A stretch of DNA of 64,000 nucleotides from CAWGGS01 sp046704745 (GTDB lineage Bacteria; Desulfobacterota; Desulfobulbia; Desulfobulbales; Desulfocapsaceae). The notes below the pieces were generated by a model. It saw only the letters and a program-made list of their open reading frames with translations, was not told the DNA's origin and did no database searches. Location of the stretch: positions 1 through 64,000 of the forward strand of contig JBJKRL010000133.1 of NCBI GenBank assembly GCA_046704745.1. Direction: 5' to 3'. Positions 9,032-17,394 of the stretch are shown piece after piece (position 1 is the first letter of the stretch; each line of letters opens with the position of its first letter). The position numbers were made by a program, and so were the translations under genes.

Positions 9032-9686
9032 AGCCCATTCCCCTGACGGTGTGGATCAGCTTCTTCTCATAATCTTTATCGATCTTATTACGCAATCGAC
9101 AAACCAGAACATCGACGACATTGGTCTGGGGATCGAAGGCATAATCATACACCCTCTCCAGGATGGAGGTCTTTGACAGAACTACCTCGGGATTACGCAT
9201 CATATACTCAAGCAGCGCATATTCTTTGGCAGGCAGCTCAATCTTCTCACCGTCACGTTGCACTTCATGTTTCAAAAGATCCATCTGCAGAGTATCGACT
9301 GCCAAAACCGTGGGTCGGGTGTTTTTCTGATCCCTTCTGATCAAGGCCTGGACCCTGGCTAAGAGCTCACTGAAGGAAAAGGGTTTGACCATATAGTCAT
9401 CTCCGCCTCTCTGCAGTCCCTGGATCCGGTCGTCAACGGACTGTTTGGCGCTCAAGATCAATACCGGTGTTTGCACGCCTTTTCCCCGCATTTTTTCAAT
9501 CACACTCAGCCCGTCCAGCAACGGCAACATAATATCCATGACCGCCACGTCAAACTCCTCGGTCAGAGCCATACTAAGACCGTCTACACCGTCGTAACAT
9601 ACCTCAACGTTAAACCCGGATTCCTGTAGTCCTTTCTCTATAAAGGAAGCAATCTTTTTGTCATCTTCTACAAGCAGGAGTCGCAT
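9012..9686 (-). CDS. OmpR/PhoB-family response regulator
   Basis: About 224 residues: a receiver domain (residues 1-115, acidic pair EDD at the N terminus, phospho-acceptor Asp in VAVMDIMLP, Lys in MVKPFSF) and a C-terminal winged helix (LPAKEYALLEYMMRN, then TNVVDVLVCRLRNKID and IHTVRGMGYVLR). The ATG at 9686 is chosen because AGGAGGG lies 9 bases upstream; two codons further upstream is only a TTG. It is the partner of the kinase that follows. Closest in style to CusR/CopR regulators. The target genes are not obvious. Confidence 0.94.
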   Translation of the reverse strand: MRLLLVEDDKKIASFIEKGLQESGFNVEVCYDGVDGLSMALTEEFDVAVMDIMLPLLDGLSVIEKMRGKGVQTPVLILSAKQSVDDRIQGLQRGGDDYMVKPFSFSELLARVQALIRRDQKNTRPTVLAVDTLQMDLLKHEVQRDGEKIELPAKEYALLEYMMRNPEVVLSKTSILERVYDYAFDPQTNVVDVLVCRLRNKIDKDYEKKLIHTVRGMGYVLRAR

Positions 9687-9718
9687 GATCAATCACCCTC
9701 CTTCTCCTTTCCGATTTC

Positions 9719-9772
9719 CCCTAGAATTCAGCAGCGACCCCGCCTCACAATTCTGGGACGCTGAATTCAGGG
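9719..9772. promoter_or_regulatory. Long inverted repeat upstream of the response regulator
   Basis: CCCTAGAATTCAGC (9719-9732) is matched by GCTGAATTCAGGG (9760-9772), a 13-base inverted repeat with one bulged A and a 27-base spacer. It lies between the end of the laccase-domain gene and the regulator start. It has no T run, so it is a candidate operator or a transcript-end structure rather than a clear intrinsic terminator. Confidence 0.5.
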
Positions 9773-9787
9773 CGAATCAGGTTCTCC

Positions 9788-10528
9788 TTAATGAGGCTCA
9801 TCAACAAGAGCAACAACCGAGCAGTTCCGGCCGGTGTTTCCCTGTGTCTTGCGGCAGGCCCGGCGATAGGAGAAATAATCCTGCGAGCAGGCGGTACAGA
9901 TACCTGCCACGTTTATAGCCAATGCTTTCAGTCCGCACATAATCAGCTGCCATCTGGTTATCTGCCAGAAATCAAAATGGTTCTCCTCTACCCTAAACCT
10001 CATAAACTCCCGGGGCAGTTCTTTTTTGTAATTGATAAACTCAGCGCAACAGGGCCCAAGAGATGGACTTACAGCCGCCGAAAGATCCTCAGGAGCACAA
10101 CCGAAATGATCCTGCATGGCCAAAATGGTTTTTGCGACGATCCCGTTAACGCTCCCGCGCCAGCCACAGTGGATTGCAGCAATCGCCCGGCGGATCGGGT
10201 CATGGAGCAGAACGGCCTGGCAATCCGCCTGCTGAATCATCAGACCGACCCCCTTTTGCCTGGTCATAAGCGCGTCGACACCTTCAATCTCACCGCCCTC
10301 CAAAGAGTCGCCGTCATAACAGTGGATCTTGTCTCCATGTACCTGTCGAGCAGAGACCAATCGATCAAGTCCCAGAGTTCTTCTGACAACTTCCCTGTTT
10401 TTTCTTACAATCGCATCATCATCGCCTACCCCGTAACTCATGTTCCTGCTGGAATAGGGAGGACGGCTCTCTCCTCCGTGCCGATCAAAAAAGGCGTATG
10501 TACATCCGTTGAAATGTTTCATCATCAT
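9788..10528 (-). CDS. pgeF: Laccase-domain purine nucleosidase/polyphenol oxidase (YfiH/PgeF family)
   Basis: About 247 residues of the YfiH/DUF152 family (Cu-oxidase_4), a zinc enzyme reported to act on purine nucleosides and on cell-wall precursors. Motifs seen: SYGVGDDD, ARQVHGD, ADCQAVLLHD (Cys ligand), AAIHCGWRGSVNGI (His and Cys ligands) and SPSLGPCCAEF. The open frame runs about 17 codons further upstream, but that part is encoded inside a dispersed 55-base repeat, so a start at one of the three consecutive ATGs (10528-10520) is preferred. It is divergent from cbiK. Confidence 0.9.
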   Translation of the reverse strand: MMMKHFNGCTYAFFDRHGGESRPPYSSRNMSYGVGDDDAIVRKNREVVRRTLGLDRLVSARQVHGDKIHCYDGDSLEGGEIEGVDALMTRQKGVGLMIQQADCQAVLLHDPIRRAIAAIHCGWRGSVNGIVAKTILAMQDHFGCAPEDLSAAVSPSLGPCCAEFINYKKELPREFMRFRVEENHFDFWQITRWQLIMCGLKALAINVAGICTACSQDYFSYRRACRKTQGNTGRNCSVVALVDEPH

Positions 10529-10532
10529 CTTA

Positions 10533-10588
10533 TTATACCACAAGGGCATAAGTTTCGTACGAGCAGGCAAGCTGCTCAACTCAGCTTT
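10533..10588 (+). repeat. Dispersed repeat family C, copy 1
   Basis: About 55 bases nearly identical to 50870-50926 in the same orientation. It begins TTATACCACAAGGGCATAAG and contains the hairpin GAGCAGGCAAGCTGCTC. This copy occupies the start region of the laccase-domain gene. Confidence 0.85.
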
Positions 10589-10638
10589 ATGAACTGTATT
10601 CTCTGTACATTTATTTCTTTTTCCTATAATAAAACGAC

Positions 10639-11418
10639 ATGAAAAAAATGCAAATTCCTATCGTCATGGCTGCATTCGGCACCACATCCCGGGCCGAAGC
10701 TACCTATAAGATCATCGACACCCGGGTACGGGAATTTTTTAACGGACATGAAATCCACTGGTCCTATTCATCACGTATGATCAAGGGCTTGATAGGGGAA
10801 AAAAAGGACAAGCTCGTCGGGCATCCGCACGAGATTCTTGAGCAGCTGCATCTCCAAGGTTATACCTGGGCAGTGGTCCAGTCAGTCCACCTCACCTGCG
10901 GCCATGAGTTTCATCGGCTTATTACCGAGATTAAAGATATGAAGATCCGCACCTCGGTGGGGATGCCGCTGCTGACATCGCCGCACGACCATTGTCAGGT
11001 GGCAAAATGCCTGGAGCCGATGATCCAAGCCCATACAGACAAGGCGATCCTGTTAATGGGGCATGGCACGGACCACCCATCCTGGACCACTTATCCGGCC
11101 TTCCGGCAGGTCGCAAGAGAGAAGTTTGGTGAACGGATCTTTGTCGGCGCCGTGGAACAATTTTCCCCGTCGGAAGACGTAATCGACCAAATTGCGTCAG
11201 CGGGATTTACTAAGGTGCTGATGGTTCCCTTTTTACTCGTTGCCGGCATGCATTACACGAAGGATCTGGTTGGCGACGGACCCGAATCCTGGTGCTCTCG
11301 ACTTCAGGCAGCAGGCATGAAAACGGTAACAATAGGCGATGGGCTCGGGTGCCTCCCCTGCATCAACGAGATTTTCTGCAACCATATCCGGGAGGCACTG
11401 GACGTGATCCCGGTGTAG
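10639..11418 (+). CDS. cbiK: Sirohydrochlorin cobaltochelatase CbiK
   Basis: A 259-residue class II chelatase of the CbiK type, inserting cobalt into sirohydrochlorin on the anaerobic B12 route. The N terminus (VMAAFGTTSRAEATY) and the metal-binding blocks TCGHEFHRL, LLMGHGTDHPSW (catalytic His) and VAGMHYTKDLVGD are all present. No signal peptide, so this is a cytoplasmic form. It stands alone between divergent pgeF and a convergent deacetylase gene whose end is 8 bases away. No cobalamin riboswitch was recognised upstream. Confidence 0.93.
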   Translation: MKKMQIPIVMAAFGTTSRAEATYKIIDTRVREFFNGHEIHWSYSSRMIKGLIGEKKDKLVGHPHEILEQLHLQGYTWAVVQSVHLTCGHEFHRLITEIKDMKIRTSVGMPLLTSPHDHCQVAKCLEPMIQAHTDKAILLMGHGTDHPSWTTYPAFRQVAREKFGERIFVGAVEQFSPSEDVIDQIASAGFTKVLMVPFLLVAGMHYTKDLVGDGPESWCSRLQAAGMKTVTIGDGLGCLPCINEIFCNHIREALDVIPV

Positions 11419-11426
11419 CCTTGAGC

Positions 11427-12728
11427 TTACCTGTAGATATACTGCCTGTTTTTCCTGTCAATCAACTGAAAGACCTGATACCCGTCGTTCTTTTGATGAA
11501 AACGGGCATACCCTTCCTCTTCGCATTTGGAGCAGCAGTCCCATGGCAGTTCCACACCATAACAGGCCTGTTTCCATCCCGCCCTGGATTTTATAAATCT
11601 GACTCCTGAACACTGGTCGCAGTCACGGAGTTCCTCCCGCTGATTTTCCAGGATGTTATCCGTGTCGTAGAAGATTTCGCGTTCACGGATGAAGTAGCCT
11701 GCCTCTTTTTCATAGGCTCCTGGTTTGGGATAAAAATAGAGGTCAGGTAGCTGGCGGCAAAGTCGTTTGATGTAATTCAGGGTGTCGGGTTGTTCCCGAA
11801 TCTGATTGGGATTGTAATCAGGTTCTGTAACCGAAGAATAGTCACAGCCAGCCATGGCCAGACAGATGCCGAGGTTCACGTAAGGCAAGGCGCCCTTGAT
11901 GGAATAGCCGCCTTCCAACACGGCAATATCGGGTTTGAGCAACTCGTTTAACCGGGCGTAGCCCTGGGCGGAAAAACACATATTGGTGATGGGGTCGGAG
12001 TAATGGTTGTCCTGACCAGCTGAATTGATCACCAGATCGGGTTTGAAATCAGCAAGGATCGGCAACACCACCTGTTCCAGGGCATGGAGATACCCCTCAT
12101 CAGAGGTATTGGGCGGCAAAGGAATGTTCATCGTCTTGCCAAGCGCCTTGGGCCCGCCGTTCTCGTTTGGAAAACCCGATCCGGGATAGAGGGTCCGTCC
12201 ATCCTGATGCAGCGAGATGAAAAGGACGTCAGGATCATGCCAATAGACATCCTGAGTCCCGTCACCATGATGGCAATCGGTATCGACGATGGCAATCCGT
12301 TTCCGTCCGTAATGTTCCCGGATCCACTCCACCATCACCGCCTCGATGTTGATATTGCAGAAACCGCGATTCCCTTGGACCACTTTCATGGCATGATGGC
12401 CCGGAGGTCTGACCAGAGCGAAGGCACGCTGTGTTTCCTTCTCCAGAACCAATCGTGCGGCTTCAATTGCTCCGCCCGCCGAAATCCTGTGTGATTCGGT
12501 GCAGACGTCGGCAACCTTGGGATAACAGAAATGGGTACGCAGGATATCCTGGTCCGTGGCACGCAGAGGTCGGTGTTCGGTAATGCCTTGGATATCAAAG
12601 AGTCCCTCCTCCTTGAACTGGTCTTGGGTATAAAGCAGACGTTCTTCTCGTTCGGGATGAGTCTCGGATATTGCCCAATCATAGGCCGGAAAAAAGATAA
12701 CTCCAAGAGTCGTTTGAGCAGTAAGCAT
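11427..12728 (-). CDS. Histone deacetylase-family amidohydrolase with C-terminal cysteine motif
   Basis: A 433-residue zinc amidohydrolase of the arginase/deacetylase fold. Bacterial members remove acetyl or other acyl groups from polyamines, acetoin-system proteins or small molecules. RPPGHHA holds the catalytic His pair, DTDCHHGDGTQ two zinc ligands, and SAGQDNHYSDP the third Asp. Residues from about 330 to the end form an added region with CDQC and CCSKC pairs, which looks like a small metal-binding domain not needed for catalysis. It is followed on the same strand, in transcription order, by no close gene; the oxoprolinase-like gene lies 27 bases upstream. Confidence 0.9.
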   Translation of the reverse strand: MLTAQTTLGVIFFPAYDWAISETHPEREERLLYTQDQFKEEGLFDIQGITEHRPLRATDQDILRTHFCYPKVADVCTESHRISAGGAIEAARLVLEKETQRAFALVRPPGHHAMKVVQGNRGFCNINIEAVMVEWIREHYGRKRIAIVDTDCHHGDGTQDVYWHDPDVLFISLHQDGRTLYPGSGFPNENGGPKALGKTMNIPLPPNTSDEGYLHALEQVVLPILADFKPDLVINSAGQDNHYSDPITNMCFSAQGYARLNELLKPDIAVLEGGYSIKGALPYVNLGICLAMAGCDYSSVTEPDYNPNQIREQPDTLNYIKRLCRQLPDLYFYPKPGAYEKEAGYFIREREIFYDTDNILENQREELRDCDQCSGVRFIKSRAGWKQACYGVELPWDCCSKCEEEGYARFHQKNDGYQVFQLIDRKNRQYIYR

Positions 12729-12755
12729 TGTCAGGCCTCTTAATCCATAAAGTGT

Positions 12756-14450
12756 TTAAGACTGGCTGTCGATGTGGAGATCGGTCTTTGTCATGTCCAA
12801 TTTGCAGGTTACCGCCGGTTGAACCTGGGCTACCACCCTGATATTTCTTCCGGTCATATAGAAGTCCTCGACGATATTGATCGAATCCGCCTGGGTAATC
12901 TGGACCTCCCGGGCAGAAATTGCAACACCTGCCTTTTTGAGATCATCGACCAATAAAGACTTCGCCTCTTCGATCGCTTTATCCAAGGTATACCCTTTTG
13001 TAATGGTTCGAAAAACTTCAACTCTTGGAACCGAAACCCTGCCTGTGGCGGTATCGGCTGTCAGGACGAGATGGGCGGTCGAGCGGGTCAGTGCCGCGCC
13101 CACGGCATTGGCGACCTCGTATAAAGGTGGAACGATGACCTCCATGCCCAGCTTGTCCTGCAAAAGGTCTTTGAAGACAGCGGCAGGACCACCGATGACG
13201 ATCAGCTTTGACGGTTCGATTGTCCGCTCTTCCAATATCTCATGGATGGTATAGACCGGTTTGGAATTCACCTGGGTTATCAGAGCATCTATTTTACTGC
13301 TTATTTCATTGACTGCGGTATCAACGGCTGCCTTGGCTAGCTGCTGAGCGTTCATACCGTGATCGGCTGCCAACCTGTCCAGACCTTCGGCGGAACGCCG
13401 GCTGTCACCAAAATCAGAAAACCCAAGAACATTGAAGGCATCCATCAGGGTAGGCGCCGGACCGTTCATTGCCAGGCAGGGACCACTGCGTTGCGGTCCA
13501 ACCATGACAAGATCAGCTTTGGGTTTGATTTGCGAATCTCCTCCAATGCCGATGGATTCGACACGAATGGCTCGCACCAAGGTGGGACAGTCGTTGATGG
13601 ATATCCCCTCCCGCTCAAGGAGGGGCTGCCCTCCGGCAAACAGGGCAATATCGGTGGTTGTTCCGCCGATATCCAGGATAACGACATCGGAATCCGAGGG
13701 AACCATGGCCAAAATACCCATCACCGAAGCGGCAGGCCCGGAAAAAATAGACTGCACGGGAATCTCCAGGGCACGGGACAGGGGCATGGTCCCACCATCG
13801 GCCTTGAGGATATTGACCTCGGCATGGATATCGAGTCCCTTCAGGCTGTCCAAAAGGGCCGTGGTAAAGGTTTTAAAGGTACGCCATACCGCGGAGTTGA
13901 AATAACTGGTATAAATTCTGCGACCGAAGTTGAGTTGTCCGGAGATTGAATGTCCAAGCGATACGAAATCTGCTCCATCGCCCAAAGTCTCTTTGATGAT
14001 GTTTTCAAATTTTGGATTACGCGGTGAGAATTTGGCAACCGCTGAGTAGCTTGTGACGCCCTTGACCTTACAATCGGCAATGGCATCTTTGAGCCGTTCC
14101 CTATCGATTGGTGTGGTCTCCGTGCCAAGATGATCAAGAGACCCGGGGATAAGGTGGTAGTGGTCACCGATTTGGTAGGTCATGGCAGCTATGCCGGGTC
14201 CGCCGACAACCAGCATACCAACCGGCTCCATCCTGCCGGTAACGATGGCGTTGGTGTTCAAGGTCGTACTCAAATTGAGGGTATCGATCTGTTTCGGGTT
14301 TCTTCCTGCGAGAATAGAGCGCAGTACCCGAGTGATCGAATCGAGGAGATTGTCATGTACCGTTGCGGTCTTGGCAGCAGCAATAATCGTTTCCCCATCT
14401 ATGAGCACACCATCTGTATGCGTACCGCCGATATCAATACCTATGCGCAT
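12756..14450 (-). CDS. Hydantoinase/oxoprolinase family protein (HyuA-like)
   Basis: A 564-residue ASKHA-fold protein. The N terminus MRIGIDIGGTHTDGV and the later VVILDIGGTTTDIALF are the two phosphate-binding motifs of the hydantoinase A/5-oxoprolinase/acetone carboxylase family. GIGGDSQI and IVIGGPAAVF are further family blocks. Enzymes of this family open cyclic amides with ATP. No HyuB-type partner follows, which is unusual for a two-subunit hydantoinase. It lies directly after a gamma-glutamylcyclotransferase-like gene on the same strand, whose family releases 5-oxoproline, so a link to 5-oxoproline use is possible but inferred. Confidence 0.85.
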   Translation of the reverse strand: MRIGIDIGGTHTDGVLIDGETIIAAAKTATVHDNLLDSITRVLRSILAGRNPKQIDTLNLSTTLNTNAIVTGRMEPVGMLVVGGPGIAAMTYQIGDHYHLIPGSLDHLGTETTPIDRERLKDAIADCKVKGVTSYSAVAKFSPRNPKFENIIKETLGDGADFVSLGHSISGQLNFGRRIYTSYFNSAVWRTFKTFTTALLDSLKGLDIHAEVNILKADGGTMPLSRALEIPVQSIFSGPAASVMGILAMVPSDSDVVILDIGGTTTDIALFAGGQPLLEREGISINDCPTLVRAIRVESIGIGGDSQIKPKADLVMVGPQRSGPCLAMNGPAPTLMDAFNVLGFSDFGDSRRSAEGLDRLAADHGMNAQQLAKAAVDTAVNEISSKIDALITQVNSKPVYTIHEILEERTIEPSKLIVIGGPAAVFKDLLQDKLGMEVIVPPLYEVANAVGAALTRSTAHLVLTADTATGRVSVPRVEVFRTITKGYTLDKAIEEAKSLLVDDLKKAGVAISAREVQITQADSINIVEDFYMTGRNIRVVAQVQPAVTCKLDMTKTDLHIDSQS

Positions 14451-14506
14451 AAAAATACCTTGCTTAATAGATTATAATTGTTACATGTTCGTCCTTATCG
14501 TCTTCT

Positions 14507-14926
14507 CTATATAATATCTTTGAAACCCAAATAGCGGGTTTGAAATATCTTCTTCCCATGTTGAAGAAACGACTTAAAATCCCAAGGGGTCGTTGTCAAT
14601 AATTGCCTATACTCAGGTTTGACGACATAACAACACACCGTCTCCTCGCCATCATCCTCGGAATAACGGATTACAACCCGGTTACGGCTGTATATTTCTC
14701 CCTCAAAGCGGTCGAGCCGGTTCCATCCTTGCTCTTCAATCCCTTGATAAACAATACCCTCGACACGTCCACCGGACAACGGTACCACACCTGGATACTG
14801 CTCATCCTTCATCGTAAAACGTTGAAAATCAGGCAAAATAGCGGACTGACAGGGAAGAGGACCGCCGACAACTGTAGACATAATATCCTCACACATCAGA
14901 GAGCCGTAGGTAAAGAGTTTGTGCAT
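14507..14926 (-). CDS. Gamma-glutamylcyclotransferase-like (AIG2/GGCT) protein
   Basis: A 139-residue protein of the GGCT/AIG2 fold. It starts MHKLFTYGSLM, with the YGSL substrate loop of the family, and has the probable catalytic Glu in LDRFEGEIYSR near residue 75. Members release 5-oxoproline from gamma-glutamyl amines or peptides. It is the first gene of a minus-strand run, with the oxoprolinase-family gene 56 bases downstream. The exact substrate is not shown by the sequence. Confidence 0.85.
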   Translation of the reverse strand: MHKLFTYGSLMCEDIMSTVVGGPLPCQSAILPDFQRFTMKDEQYPGVVPLSGGRVEGIVYQGIEEQGWNRLDRFEGEIYSRNRVVIRYSEDDGEETVCCYVVKPEYRQLLTTTPWDFKSFLQHGKKIFQTRYLGFKDII

Positions 14927-15059
14927 GATCTTACGGGGAAAAATATAAGAGAGTGATTCCTTGAGAAGTGTTCGGATAGAAAAAGATGCTCATAATTAGC
15001 CTACAAGACAAATGTATACCAAGGACATTACGCCTTTGCACCAAGAAAAGAGAAACAGC

Positions 15060-17354
15060 TTATTTGATGCCGGCAAAGGTCTTAGCCAGGTTGTTATCGA
15101 TAACGTAGATACAGATCTCTTTGGCCCCCTGCCTGGTGTACCGATATTTTTCCCGCAGATTCTTCATGAGAAAGGTCACATCATCCCGGATTTTTTTATC
15201 GTAGGTCTTGAACGATTCCTCATCGTAATCTTTGATTGCCCTTCTAAAATTTTCATTTTCCAGAAAAGGTTCTAAGACCTTCTCCTTCAGGTTATATTCA
15301 TAGCGGTCATGAAGCTGCGCATAGAGGGTTGTTTTGGTGATGGGCAGATTTTCCCGCAGCATCTCCTGGGTGAGAGCGTTGGTGGTGTAGGATTTCTGGA
15401 CACCTATCCGAAACTGAACGGCATCTTTCTGATTGGGAAGAAGCCTGGATTCAATCCGTTTGAAAAATTCCTCCGTGAGCTCCAGATATTCCCCTGTATA
15501 TTTACAAAACTCCACTGTCCCCGGCTCAAAATTCACGGCGAACATATAGTTTTGTATCTCTTTGGAGATCTGCTCCTCATTATAATAATACAGTGATTCC
15601 TTCACCTCCTGAAGGACGGAGTAATTGTACATCTTTAAAAGTGAGTCCAAAAATCCAAGCGGCAAGATATTACGGTCTTGCTTGCAGAATTTCTTGAAGA
15701 ATTTTATAAGCATAGACATGTCAATAAGCTTGTCGTCCTGATAATAGCCGGAATAAAACTCGTTGAACATTCTAATGGAATCACGACCGGACAGGCCTTT
15801 CCAACCGTCATTTTCCGACTCGGATATGATCTTCTGCCGACGTTTTGCCGTAAAATTCTTCAGATCCTCTTCCTGCAGCCATTTGGGAATAAAGCCTGTA
15901 TAGATCTCCATCTTCAACAATTGAAGGTTCTGATCGCAATACAGCTCATATTTTTCCGGGTTTCCTATCCAATCGAGCATGGAATCGGATTTGGTATTCA
16001 ATCGGGTGGCAATGATGACCCGGGCAAAATTATGCAACACCCGGGGCAAAAAGCTCTCATCTATATGTTTGCCAAATATTTCCCGATAAATCTCAACTTC
16101 AGTTTTCAGATCCAGAACATAGGGCACGTTGATATATTCCACCCGATCGGTGAACGCCTGAAGATCCTTGAAGATTTTTTTGTCCTCGGGATTCATCAGG
16201 GCAATGAACAAACAGTTGACGTTTTCTTCTATATCCTCGACTTTATGGACCCCGTCGCTGATGATGTTGTGCAGCTCCATCAACCGTTCGGTATTATGCG
16301 ATTTGATATCCATCAAAGCATAAATTCCATTGTTGGTCTTGGCATAACGGGAAAAAAGATAATTCACCTGGTTGGAATCGAAAAACAGGGTATCTAGTGA
16401 GCGTTGAATCATTTCATTCCGCAACACCATCTGCTGCAAGGGTTTGTCACCGGGACTGAAGACTGAAATTCCCTCTCCGATTCTCCTGTTGACCACATAA
16501 GGGCGTGCATAGACCTGTTCCAGGACCTTTCTTGGATCATTAAACTTTCGCAGAAGCGCCTGATAGAGGGTTGTGCAGATAGTGCAGGGGGAATCCTGAA
16601 AAACCCATTCAAATTTCTTGTCTGTAAAAAGCTGCCATTTGAACTCTTCATTTTCCAGAATATCATCAAAGAAACGTCTGCGCGCCTTCTTCGGGATCAA
16701 CAAAAGCGGATTGTCATGGCTGGGACAGGAGACATCGAAATAGCTGCCGAGGTCATTATTTTTTTCACAGGCACAACGCATCTCGTTAGCCAGATCCATT
16801 TTCCCGTCATTTTCCAGTACCCAGGCGAGTTTTTCGGTCAGGGAATTCAATGAGTGCACCCCTCCGACCAGATGATCGCGCTTCAGTCTCCAGACCACCT
16901 CATAGCGGGAGCCTTCCGGTGTATTGGTATACTCCTCGAATTTTCTCAGGAAATTATTGAGAAAAGTCGATTTACCGCTGCCATGGGGGCCTTCGAAAAT
17001 GTAGATCTTGTTTTGTTGCGCGCCAAAGGATAGAGAATCGACATGCGCCATAAGCCTATTGGCGAATAGACGGTCGGCAAAAAACGGCCGATCCGAACCT
17101 TCTACGAACAGGCGGCTGCAATCATAATTGAGATAGTGAATGGACTCTGGGTCATCGGGATATTCATCCGTGCCGGCATCGACAAAGGTGTGTATCATAT
17201 CAGAGTAGACCTGATACACACTTCGAACAACCCGACTCGGATGTAAAACGAGTTCTTGTATGAATTCAGAGAACGAAAGTGTCGGTTGTTGTTCCCAGCC
17301 GATATCCTCCTGGCTGAGATTTTCCATGGCTTGTTCTAAATCCCGCATTGGCAA
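15060..17354 (-). CDS. PrkA-family AAA serine kinase, second paralogue
   Basis: A 764-residue protein related to PrkA/YeaG, distinct from the one at 20.5 kb and about 75 residues longer. Walker A is FEGPHGSGKSTFL near residue 115, followed by a long AAA region; CLFIALMNPED and a run of conserved helical segments fill the centre, and the C-terminal PrkA-like domain follows. It is the last gene of a minus-strand block (PrkA1, DUF444, SpoVR, this gene), separated from spoVR by 40 bases. PrkA/YeaG proteins are linked to nutrient-stress and starvation responses. The role of having two copies is unknown. Confidence 0.87.
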   Translation of the reverse strand: MPMRDLEQAMENLSQEDIGWEQQPTLSFSEFIQELVLHPSRVVRSVYQVYSDMIHTFVDAGTDEYPDDPESIHYLNYDCSRLFVEGSDRPFFADRLFANRLMAHVDSLSFGAQQNKIYIFEGPHGSGKSTFLNNFLRKFEEYTNTPEGSRYEVVWRLKRDHLVGGVHSLNSLTEKLAWVLENDGKMDLANEMRCACEKNNDLGSYFDVSCPSHDNPLLLIPKKARRRFFDDILENEEFKWQLFTDKKFEWVFQDSPCTICTTLYQALLRKFNDPRKVLEQVYARPYVVNRRIGEGISVFSPGDKPLQQMVLRNEMIQRSLDTLFFDSNQVNYLFSRYAKTNNGIYALMDIKSHNTERLMELHNIISDGVHKVEDIEENVNCLFIALMNPEDKKIFKDLQAFTDRVEYINVPYVLDLKTEVEIYREIFGKHIDESFLPRVLHNFARVIIATRLNTKSDSMLDWIGNPEKYELYCDQNLQLLKMEIYTGFIPKWLQEEDLKNFTAKRRQKIISESENDGWKGLSGRDSIRMFNEFYSGYYQDDKLIDMSMLIKFFKKFCKQDRNILPLGFLDSLLKMYNYSVLQEVKESLYYYNEEQISKEIQNYMFAVNFEPGTVEFCKYTGEYLELTEEFFKRIESRLLPNQKDAVQFRIGVQKSYTTNALTQEMLRENLPITKTTLYAQLHDRYEYNLKEKVLEPFLENENFRRAIKDYDEESFKTYDKKIRDDVTFLMKNLREKYRYTRQGAKEICIYVIDNNLAKTFAGIK

Positions 17355-17394
17355 TCACTCCGTCTGCATTTCCAACCCGGATTTCTCATCCGGG

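Noticed and set aside
10579..10579. Upstream start of the laccase-domain gene at 10579
   Set aside because: The extra codons come from a dispersed repeat present elsewhere, and the family domain begins after the tandem ATGs.
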